A stretch of 21,383 nt of DNA from Oscillospiraceae bacterium (GTDB taxonomy: Bacteria; Bacillota; Clostridia; Oscillospirales; Oscillospiraceae): assembly GCA_031280855.1 (NCBI GenBank), contig JAITGH010000201.1, positions 1-21,383 of the forward strand, in the 5' to 3' direction. Both the position numbers and the translations under genes were made by a program. The notes under the pieces were generated by a model. It was not told the DNA's origin and did no database searches. It was given only the letters and a program-made list of their open reading frames with translations. Positions 1 through 6,946 of the stretch are shown piece by piece; within the stretch, counting starts at the first letter, position 1; each line of letters begins with the position of its first letter.

Positions 1-1
1 G

Positions 2-475
2 GTCGATATGGCGCGGTACTTCCTCGATTTCACGCGTAACGAGAGCTGCGGTAAGTGCAACTACTGCCGTATCGGGACGAAGCGTATGCTGGAGATCCTC
101 GAGCGCATTACCAACGGCGACGGCCGCGAAGGCGATATCGAGCTGCTGGAAGAACTGTCCGAGAAGATCAAGGACGGCGCGTTGTGCGGACTCGGGCAGA
201 CTGCTCCGAACCCCGTGCTTACGACTTTGCGCTACTTTCGCAACGAGTTCGAGGATCACATCGTTCACAAGAAGTGCACCGCGCACTCCTGCAAGGCGCT
301 TATAACGTATGGGATTACCGACAAGTGCGTGGGCTGTACGCGCTGCGCCGGAGAGTGTCCCGTCAACGCGATCTCCGGCACGGCGAAGTCGCGCCATACG
401 ATTGATCAAGCGAAGTGCACGAAGTGCGGAACGTGCGAAGCAGTCTGCCGTTTCAACGCGATTGAGAGGGAGTAG
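2..475 (+). CDS. NuoF/HydB-type NADH-binding flavoprotein subunit, C-terminal part (probable StnB)
   Basis: The gene is cut by the window start: the reading frame is open from base 2, and the first visible ATG (8) is an internal Met in a motif that normally reads V-D-V/M-A-R-Y-F. What remains is the C-terminal third of a NuoF/HydB protein. It holds the NuoF iron-sulfur region with the SCGKCNYCR motif and the matching Cys in GALCGLGQ (N3-type [4Fe-4S]). A C-terminal two-cluster ferredoxin follows, with CVGCTRCAGEC and CTKCGTCEAVC. That ferredoxin tail is typical of HydB and Stn/Hyt-type electron-bifurcating enzymes and is absent from plain complex I NuoF. The missing N-terminal part should carry the FMN and NADH site. 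Only 4 bp separate it from the next gene, so the two are co-transcribed and very probably subunits of one cytoplasmic complex; a NuoE/HydC-like subunit would be expected just upstream. HydB of a bifurcating hydrogenase is the main alternative. Confidence 0.88.
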   Translation, partial: VDMARYFLDFTRNESCGKCNYCRIGTKRMLEILERITNGDGREGDIELLEELSEKIKDGALCGLGQTAPNPVLTTLRYFRNEFEDHIVHKKCTAHSCKALITYGITDKCVGCTRCAGECPVNAISGTAKSRHTIDQAKCTKCGTCEAVCRFNAIERE

Positions 476-479
476 AGAT

Positions 480-3400
480 ATGACACAATACCGTATCAAT
501 ATCGACGGGCGCGAGTGCCTTGCGTTGCCGGGTCAAACGATCCTTGAGGCTTGCCGAGCGAATGGCGCGGAGATTCCGACGCTCTGCCACAACGACTTAA
601 CGGAGGTCTACGGCGCGTGCGGGATTTGCGTCGTGGAAGTCGCGGGTAACGCGAAGCTTGTAAAATCGTGCTCGACCGACGTTGCGGACGGCATGAGCGT
701 CGTCACGGACTCGCCGAGGATTCGCGGCTCGCGTTGTACGACTCTCGAGCTTTTGCTAAGCGACCATACGGGCGACTGCGTCGCGCCGTGTAAACGCGCA
801 TGTCCGGGCAACACCGACTGCCAGGGCTACGTCGGGCTTATCGCGAACGGGGAGTTCGACGCCGCGCTGAAGCTGATTCGTGAGAAGATTCCGCTGCCCG
901 CCGCAATCGGGCGAGTATGCCCGCACCCGTGCGAGAGCGATTGCCGACGCGGTCTGGTGGAGCAGCCGATCTCAATCGCGTCGCTGAAGCGGTTCGCCGC
1001 CGACGTGGACATCGCGCTTACGGGCGGTTACGTGCCCGAGTGTGCGCCGGACTCCGGGAAGTCCGTCGCGGTAGTCGGGGGCGGCCCGTACGGGCTGTCC
1101 GCCGCGTATTACCTCCGCCGAAAGGGGCACGCCGTCACGATTTTCGAGGCTATGCCGAAGCTTGGCGGAATGCTCCGCTATGGTATCCCGGAGTATCGGC
1201 TTCCGAAGTCGTCGCTCGATCTGGAGATTGAGCTTATCCTGAAGCTCGGCGTAACGGTCGTCGCGAATACGCGGGTCGGAACCGATGTAACGCTGGAGTC
1301 GCTGCGCTCTCGCTATGACGCGGTGTGCGTAGGGATCGGCGCGTGGGAATCGACGGGCGTGGGCGCGAATGGCGAGGATCTTCCGGGCGTGATCGGCGGG
1401 ATCGAGTTCCTGCGGTCGGTGGAGCGCGGTGAGCCGCTGCAACTGGGAGCGCGTGTCGCCGTAGTGGGCGGCGGTAACACCGCGATGGACGCGTGCCGCA
1501 CCGCCGTTAGGCTCGGCGCGTCCGCCGTCTGCAACGTCTATCGCCGTACGAAGGATGAGATGCCTGCAGATCCGCTGGAAATACTCGAAGCTGAGGAGGA
1601 GGGCGTGCTGTTCATGCCGCTGACGAACCCGCTGGAGATTGCCGCAGGCGATAACGGGCGCGTTAACCGCATTACCCTGCAAGTTATGGAGCTTGGCGAG
1701 CCGGACGCGTCCGGGCGGCGCACTCCCGTACCCGTTCGCGGTAAGACGGAGACGCTGGAGGTCGACACGGTAATACTCGCCGTCGGACAAGCGGTTAACG
1801 CGAAAGGGTTCGAGCCGCTTACGCTGACGCGTAAGGGCGGAATCGCCTGCGACGCGGCTACGTTCGCGACTAACGTTCCCGGAGTCTTCGTCGGCGGCGA
1901 TTGCGGCAATGACAAGATCTCGATCGCGATAGCCGCGATTGCGGACGCGGAACGCGGCGCGGAGATCGTCGACGCGTATCTGGCGGGTGAGTCTGCGGAG
2001 TTCTCCGTGCCGTACCGCCACGTGCGCGACGACGTCGGCTACGCGACATTCGAGGAGCGTGAGCGCGTGTTTCGAGTGAACCTCGAAGCCGTCGAGCCTG
2101 AGGTACGCAAATCGAACTTCTTGGAGGTCGTGCCGAACGGTTTCACCGCAGCGGACGCGGTCGCGGAGGCGGCACGGTGCCTTGAGTGCGGGTGCGGCGA
2201 TTACTTCGAGTGCAAGCTGCTGCGCTACGCACGGGAGTACGAGGTCGAGCCGTCGCGCTTCGCGGGTGAGAAGTCGTCCGGCGGCGGAGAGCCGGATCAC
2301 CCGCTGATCGTGCGCAACATGGACAAGTGCATACTATGCGGTCAATGCGTGCGAATCTGTGACGAGGTCGTCGGCGCGTGTGCGCTGGGATTCGTCGGGC
2401 GCGGGTTCGACGCGTCGGCGATGCCGACGTTTGAGCGCGATCTTGCGGACTCCGGCTGTATCTCCTGCGGTATGTGCGTAGCCGTGTGCCCGACGGGCGC
2501 GTTGCTGGAGCGCACTCCCGGCGGTAAATCGGTGCCGCTGGAGACTGTCAAAACGTCCACGACGTGCCCGCATTGCTCCGTCGGGTGCTCGATGGTTGTC
2601 GAGTCCTGCTGCGGGATGCTTGTACGCGCATTGCCGGACTCCGAGGGCGCGGTGAACGCGGGACTGCTGTGCAAGCGCGGTCGATTCGGATTCAACGATT
2701 CGAGAATCGGCGCGTTGGCCGCTCCGCTGATTCGGCGCGGAGACGCGCTGATCGCGGCGAGCTATCACGACGCGATTATCCTTGCGGCGAAGGGATTGCA
2801 ACGCGCTCAAGCTGTGCACGGTCAGCACGCCGCCGCGATTGCGGTCTCTGCCCGCTTGACGAATGAGGAGATTCTCGCTGCGAAGCGGCTCGCGGACTCC
2901 ATCGGTGCGCGGATCTTCTCGTTCGATAACTCGCCAAGCGGACTTGCGGGAGTGCTTGGCGCCGACCGTACGCCGAACGGCTTCGACGAGTTCGCCTCGA
3001 CGCAAGTGATTGTAGCGGTGAGCTTCAACGCGGAAGCGTCGCCGATTGTGATGATGCGGCTTCGGCAGGCTGCGAAGCGCGGGGTTCGAGTCGTCCTGAT
3101 CAATCCGGTTGAGGGCTACGGCGACCTCACGTACGGTGAGATTATTCGTACCGACAGCGTCGAGACTTTCCTGCACGAGATGCTTGCGGAGCTTGACGGC
3201 GACGGTAGCGGCGACGCAGCGAGATTGGCGCGGGAGTACCGCTCGGCGCGGAGCGCGATGCTCGTGTTCCAGCGTGACGAGGTCTCACCGGAGTGCGCGG
3301 AGCTTATCGCGCAGCTTGCGGTCGATTCCGGGCATCTCGGCTCTGCGCGAAACGGGATCGTGCAGATTCGGCGGTGGTGCAACAGTCAAGGCGTGGTCGA

Positions 3401-3692
3401 CGCGGGCGTGACCCTCGGCGCGGAAGCGTTGGCCGGCGTAAACGCGCTGCTCGTATTTGGAGAGTGTCCCGACCGCTTGCCGGAATCGCTCGAGTTTACC
3501 GCGCTCTGCCATACGCATCTGCAGGAATCGAGCCGCGCTGACGTAGTGCTTCCCGCGTCCGGGTTCGCAACCGTTAACGGAAGCTTCACAAACTCGGAGG
3601 GACGCGTTCAGCGCGTGCTGAGGGTCGTGGATTCGAAACTCTTGACGACTTCCGCCATCGCGGAGGCGATCGCTAACGCGCTCGGCAAGTGA
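480..3692 (+). CDS. stnC: NuoG/NfnB(GltD)-fusion subunit of a bifurcating NAD(P) transhydrogenase, StnC-like
   Basis: This is a 1070-residue multidomain redox protein. In order it has: a [2Fe-2S] domain (C36, C47, C50, C64); a NuoG-type His/Cys region (H96, C100, C104) running into a GltD-type Fer4_20 domain (C147, C151, C155); an FAD fold (VVGGGPYG near 198-205); an NADPH fold (VVGGGNTAMD near 328-337, with RR at 355-356); two [4Fe-4S] motifs (C617-C627, C660-C670); an N7-like cluster (C696, C699, C703, C731); and a molybdopterin-oxidoreductase-like C-terminus ending in a NuoG-like FTNSEGRVQR stretch. Where formate dehydrogenase has Sec/Cys-His, this protein has N817-S818, so the last module probably only conducts electrons. 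The combination with a HydB-like partner matches the Sporomusa-type Nfn (NADPH to NAD+ plus ferredoxin). The start is ATG 480, 4 bp after the previous stop and preceded by GAGGGAG; the frame stays open upstream only inside the preceding gene. The function is inferred from architecture. Confidence 0.85.
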   Translation: MTQYRINIDGRECLALPGQTILEACRANGAEIPTLCHNDLTEVYGACGICVVEVAGNAKLVKSCSTDVADGMSVVTDSPRIRGSRCTTLELLLSDHTGDCVAPCKRACPGNTDCQGYVGLIANGEFDAALKLIREKIPLPAAIGRVCPHPCESDCRRGLVEQPISIASLKRFAADVDIALTGGYVPECAPDSGKSVAVVGGGPYGLSAAYYLRRKGHAVTIFEAMPKLGGMLRYGIPEYRLPKSSLDLEIELILKLGVTVVANTRVGTDVTLESLRSRYDAVCVGIGAWESTGVGANGEDLPGVIGGIEFLRSVERGEPLQLGARVAVVGGGNTAMDACRTAVRLGASAVCNVYRRTKDEMPADPLEILEAEEEGVLFMPLTNPLEIAAGDNGRVNRITLQVMELGEPDASGRRTPVPVRGKTETLEVDTVILAVGQAVNAKGFEPLTLTRKGGIACDAATFATNVPGVFVGGDCGNDKISIAIAAIADAERGAEIVDAYLAGESAEFSVPYRHVRDDVGYATFEERERVFRVNLEAVEPEVRKSNFLEVVPNGFTAADAVAEAARCLECGCGDYFECKLLRYAREYEVEPSRFAGEKSSGGGEPDHPLIVRNMDKCILCGQCVRICDEVVGACALGFVGRGFDASAMPTFERDLADSGCISCGMCVAVCPTGALLERTPGGKSVPLETVKTSTTCPHCSVGCSMVVESCCGMLVRALPDSEGAVNAGLLCKRGRFGFNDSRIGALAAPLIRRGDALIAASYHDAIILAAKGLQRAQAVHGQHAAAIAVSARLTNEEILAAKRLADSIGARIFSFDNSPSGLAGVLGADRTPNGFDEFASTQVIVAVSFNAEASPIVMMRLRQAAKRGVRVVLINPVEGYGDLTYGEIIRTDSVETFLHEMLAELDGDGSGDAARLAREYRSARSAMLVFQRDEVSPECAELIAQLAVDSGHLGSARNGIVQIRRWCNSQGVVDAGVTLGAEALAGVNALLVFGECPDRLPESLEFTALCHTHLQESSRADVVLPASGFATVNGSFTNSEGRVQRVLRVVDSKLLTTSAIAEAIANALGK

Positions 3693-3727
3693 GCACGCAT
3701 CGCTTTTGCGAGTAGCGGCAACGTAAA

Positions 3728-3755
3728 GCAACGGGAATCGTACGATTCCCGTTGC
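3728..3755. terminator. 28-bp perfect palindrome between convergent operons, probable bidirectional terminator
   Basis: GCAACGGGAATC is followed by GTAC and then by the exact reverse complement, so all 28 bases are self-complementary. It lies in the 108-bp gap between the stop of stnC (plus) and the stop of acsB (minus), where a terminator serving both is expected. The T-tract is poor: TTT follows on the minus strand and nothing follows on the plus strand. Termination is therefore inferred from position and stem strength. A protein-binding palindrome is the alternative. Confidence 0.6.
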
Positions 3756-3800
3756 CAAGCGAGAGGCGGAGCCGTTGCCATGCGAGCGGCGGAGATTCGG

Positions 3801-5942
3801 CTAGATCAGAGGTTCAAGCGTCAGCACGGGGTGGTTATGCTCGGTCAGGAAGTTGAGCAGAGCCTCGGGATCGTCCTCGGTTATGGTCTCGTCGCCGATG
3901 CTGTCGGTGAAATTGTCGATACCGAAAAGCTCTTTAGCGGTCTTGTTGAGCTTCTCGCCGACTTGATCCTTAAGAGCCTTAGGCATCCAAACGATACGAG
4001 CGGAGCCGCCGTCGGCCGCCATGAACTTCTTGGACGCGATGAAGTGCTTGCCGTGCCCCATATATCCGGGGGTCTGCACTCCGCCGCCGGTCATCGACGC
4101 CATCTCACTGAACGTCATGCCGAGCGGAGTCATCGGCACGTGCTCGCGATTGACGATTACGACGCCGCCGGAGGTCGGCTCGATACCGCAGATGCACTCA
4201 AAACAGCCGCAGCTGGTCATCGGATCCTGCATGATCGAGTACAGCGTCACGTGCTCCAGCGCACCCATCGAGTACTGCTGAACCGCGTCGTCCACGTTCG
4301 GCCAGATCCCGATAACGTCGTCGGTAGAGTCGCCCTTCGGGACGATGCGGCACGGACCGCTGTTGTCAAGCTCGTACGTCGCCTTCGCGTCCAGCCACGA
4401 GACCGCTCCGCACAGTCCAAGCCGCTCCGGCGTAACGATGCACACGTGCGACGGGCTGAACGACTGGCACATAATGCAAGAGAAGAAGTCCTTGACGCTC
4501 TCGTCCGTTAGGCTCAGCAAGCGTGCGTCGCGCTTGTCGTAGACATCGTTCGCCTCCGCGCGAAGTTGCTTGACTGTCTCCGCGTCGGTGTAGATCGTGA
4601 CTTGACATTTGTCGACGACGGCCTCGTACTCCGACTTTACCATCGCGTACAGCACCTCGCCGAAGTGCTTAAGCCGGAACCCGGCTTCGTACGCTTGTTT
4701 GCCGACGCGCACGCGGATCATGTCGCGCTGACCCGTGTGCATCACGCCTTCGATTGCGTTGATCCATGCGTGGAACTGACGCTCGAACACCGGCTCGAAA
4801 TCCGGCTGCATCTTCTTCCCGGCGACCTCGACGACCATCGCGAGATTCATCTGGGAGCCGAACTCGTACTCCTCCAGATCCTTACCGACGACGGTGATCT
4901 TGTGATCCTCGACTTCGCTGAGTTCGCGCAGACGGCATAGCTCGAGCGAGTCGTGGCGGGAGCCGTTTGCCTCGACCTGCATATCGGCCTTACGGATAAC
5001 CTCGCCCTCGAACGCAGTCGCATAGGCGACGGGGATGTCGATATTGGTAATCTTCAGCTTCATTCCACGCGCCTCGATCGCCGTATCGACGAATTGCGTA
5101 ATGTCGGGCTGAATGATCAGGGAGCGCGGTACCGCCCACATGTCCTTCTCATCGTTCGTAACTACGGGGAATCCGTAGGCGATCGCACCGCCGCCGCACG
5201 CGACGGTGATGTCCGGAACGGGCTCGAACGCGTTGACCGCCGCGTTCACGCGGTCGAACGTGTACTTCTTGATCCCCTCGTAATCGCCGGGCTGGATTCC
5301 GCCGAAGATCATCGCGGCTCGAACCGCGACGCTTACCACGTGCGCCACGCTGGGCAGTTCCATCCCGACGGGGTAGACGCGCACCGCGTGATTCATCGTC
5401 AAGCCCTTGCGCTGAGCCTGAATCGCGCACTCTCCGACTAAGAAGACGTAGATGCTCTTGCTCTGGTAGCTTTTAATGATCTCGGCGGTCTGATCGTCGG
5501 ACGGAGCGGCGCCGATAAGCACGACGAAGCCGGGTATGTCGCCGGTGACGAGCGGAACGCCGAGCTCGCGAACCTCCGCGTCGCTCATGTGACCGTAGAA
5601 CGGCTCGCTGTACGGGGTCGCGCCGCCGACGTACTTGCACGCCTCGATAATCTCCGCCGCGCACGCGGTCGCAATGCCGGAGCGGAACACGTCGTCCAGA
5701 CGCTCGTCCTTCGTCATCTGCGATTTGCACCACGCCAGGCTTTCCTTAAGCTCCCCGAGCGTCTGATTCTTCCTGCCGGTCATGGAGTACAGGATCGCCA
5801 GGAAATACGCAGTGTTCTGGTATGCGATGGGGGTCGAGTCATCGTACTTCGCGGAGACCTCCGCGATTGAGCGCTCCGCCCACGCGAACATCTCGTCCGA
5901 GCCGTCGAATACTCTGCTGAATAGTGTTTTCTTAGTTTCCAT
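3801..5942 (-). CDS. acsB: acetyl-CoA synthase subunit of CODH/ACS
   Basis: This 713-residue protein condenses a methyl group, CO and CoA to acetyl-CoA in the Wood-Ljungdahl pathway (cytoplasm, complex with CODH). The A-cluster ligands are all present: C489, C492, C501 and C511 for the [4Fe-4S] cubane, plus the C578-G579-C580 motif that holds the distal Ni. Their spacing equals that of the Moorella enzyme (506, 509, 518, 528, 595-597) with a constant offset of 17. The length is close to the bacterial norm of about 730, so the N-terminal domain that contacts CODH is included and this is not the short archaeal form. The start is ATG 5942; the first codons overlap the end of the upstream small gene by 11 nt, which suggests translational coupling. 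It is the last gene of the operon, and a palindrome follows 45 bp after the stop. No CoFeSP or methyltransferase genes follow, unlike in Moorella. Confidence 0.97.
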   Translation of the reverse strand: METKKTLFSRVFDGSDEMFAWAERSIAEVSAKYDDSTPIAYQNTAYFLAILYSMTGRKNQTLGELKESLAWCKSQMTKDERLDDVFRSGIATACAAEIIEACKYVGGATPYSEPFYGHMSDAEVRELGVPLVTGDIPGFVVLIGAAPSDDQTAEIIKSYQSKSIYVFLVGECAIQAQRKGLTMNHAVRVYPVGMELPSVAHVVSVAVRAAMIFGGIQPGDYEGIKKYTFDRVNAAVNAFEPVPDITVACGGGAIAYGFPVVTNDEKDMWAVPRSLIIQPDITQFVDTAIEARGMKLKITNIDIPVAYATAFEGEVIRKADMQVEANGSRHDSLELCRLRELSEVEDHKITVVGKDLEEYEFGSQMNLAMVVEVAGKKMQPDFEPVFERQFHAWINAIEGVMHTGQRDMIRVRVGKQAYEAGFRLKHFGEVLYAMVKSEYEAVVDKCQVTIYTDAETVKQLRAEANDVYDKRDARLLSLTDESVKDFFSCIMCQSFSPSHVCIVTPERLGLCGAVSWLDAKATYELDNSGPCRIVPKGDSTDDVIGIWPNVDDAVQQYSMGALEHVTLYSIMQDPMTSCGCFECICGIEPTSGGVVIVNREHVPMTPLGMTFSEMASMTGGGVQTPGYMGHGKHFIASKKFMAADGGSARIVWMPKALKDQVGEKLNKTAKELFGIDNFTDSIGDETITEDDPEALLNFLTEHNHPVLTLEPLI

Positions 5943-6168
5943 TTTTACTCTCCGTTTCGAGTCTAATATACTCTCTAGCTTTGATCGCGTCCTGCTCCAT
6001 TTGCATCGCTACCGGGATATCCGATTTGTCGAGAAGCTTCAAGATCGTATCTTTTGCGATCTGCGGATTGATGCAAATCTCCTTGTAGAGCATAAGCAAC
6101 TGATCACGGTTTTGCCGATTGGTCATATCTTCGTACTCCAACAGTTCATAATGTCGCTCAGCAGTCAT
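5932..6168 (-). CDS. unknown 78-residue helical protein between cooC and acsB
   Basis: I do not recognise a family. The start is taken at ATG 6168 because a clear AGGAGG lies 8 nt upstream, overlapping the end of cooC; an in-frame upstream ATG at 6216 is inside cooC and has no such site. The protein is small, rich in Glu, Lys, Met, Leu and Ile, lacks a signal peptide or membrane segment, and looks almost entirely alpha-helical (for example KEICINPQIAKDTILKLLDK). It has a single Cys (in EICINP), so it is not an iron-sulfur protein. Its stop overlaps the acsB start by 11 nt, so it is translated in lockstep with ACS. Position between a Ni-inserting ATPase and acsB suggests an ACS maturation or assembly helper, but that is inference only. 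Confidence 0.75.
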   Translation of the reverse strand: MTAERHYELLEYEDMTNRQNRDQLLMLYKEICINPQIAKDTILKLLDKSDIPVAMQMEQDAIKAREYIRLETESKNGN

Positions 6169-6172
6169 ATTG

Positions 6173-6940
6173 CTATCCTCCTGCATCAATCTTAGCTTTA
6201 ATCTTGCGCAGTTCATCGACTACGGCGGAATCGAGATCGAACGGCGACTTGCCCTGACGATCCGCGTCGATCACCGCGTCGGAATACCGGATCACGCCGA
6301 GCAACTCCGGGATACTTGCGCGAACGAATGCCTCGTCATCGGCGTCTCGAACCTTGTTCGCGATTACGTCTACGCGGGTAATACCGAGGTCGAGCGCGAG
6401 CCGTCTCACGTTGTTGTAGGTCTGCACGCTTCTCGCTCCCGGCTCGATAACCACGATGAAGCGATCCATGAACGAGGTAGTGCCGCGCCCGAGATGCTCC
6501 AGCCCCGCCTCCATGTCCATGATCACCACGTCGTCCTCACGCAGTACGAGATGGCTTAGCAACCGCTTTAGCAGTACGTGCTCCGGGCATACGCATCCGG
6601 ATCCGCCCGTGTCCACGGTTCCGAGGACGAGCAGCTTCACTCCGTTGCGATTCAAGGCGAAGCGATCCGGGATGTCGTCCACCTTCGGGTTGATCTTGAA
6701 GAACTTGCCAAGCCCGGAGCTGTCCGCGCCCGTGCGTTCGTTGATCAGATCCTTCATTGCGGAGATCGGCGTGATACTTGCAAGCTCCGCATCGGTGAAC
6801 CCGAGAGCAAGCCCGAGGTTCGCGTCAGGGTCGACGTCGGCGGCGACTACCGAGCGTCCCTCGTCCGCGTACAGCCGTGCAAGTATCGCCGCGACAGTAG
6901 TCTTCCCGACTCCGCCCTTACCCGTTACCGCTATCTTCAT
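6173..6940 (-). CDS. cooC: CooC/AcsF-type nickel-insertion ATPase
   Basis: This is a 255-residue SIMIBI (MinD/ParA-like) P-loop ATPase that supports Ni loading of CODH and/or ACS. The deviant Walker A GKGGVGKTT spans residues 7-15 and carries the signature Lys (K8). A switch Asp lies in ADVDPDANLG, and the Walker B-like strand is VVIMDMEAGLEHLGRG. The CxC metal-binding motif of the family is present as C116-V-C118, which is expected to bind Ni at a dimer interface. The start is ATG 6940, 6 nt after the stop of the upstream CODH gene; its SD is weak (AGGG within the end of cooS), so translation is probably coupled. Whether it serves CODH (CooC) or ACS (AcsF) cannot be decided from sequence; only one copy is in the operon. 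Confidence 0.95.
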   Translation of the reverse strand: MKIAVTGKGGVGKTTVAAILARLYADEGRSVVAADVDPDANLGLALGFTDAELASITPISAMKDLINERTGADSSGLGKFFKINPKVDDIPDRFALNRNGVKLLVLGTVDTGGSGCVCPEHVLLKRLLSHLVLREDDVVIMDMEAGLEHLGRGTTSFMDRFIVVIEPGARSVQTYNNVRRLALDLGITRVDVIANKVRDADDEAFVRASIPELLGVIRYSDAVIDADRQGKSPFDLDSAVVDELRKIKAKIDAGG

Positions 6941-6946
6941 GCGTGC

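Noticed and set aside
309..479. N-terminal extension of the stnC-like protein
   Set aside because: The extra 57 residues overlap the upstream gene in another frame and do not look like a domain; ATG 480 has a good SD and begins the [2Fe-2S] fold.
972..2300. 442-codon open frame on the minus strand inside the stnC-like gene
   Set aside because: It mirrors a strongly supported plus-strand gene, its translation is Arg/Leu/Ala-rich without any recognisable motif, and GC-rich codons commonly leave the antisense frame open.
480..3692. Formate dehydrogenase catalytic subunit
   Set aside because: The molybdopterin-like module lacks the Sec/Cys-His active site (N-S instead), so only an electron-conducting role is supported.
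3780..4511. 243-codon plus-strand open frame over acsB
   Set aside because: It is antisense to acsB with conserved A-cluster residues on the other strand and encodes no recognisable protein.
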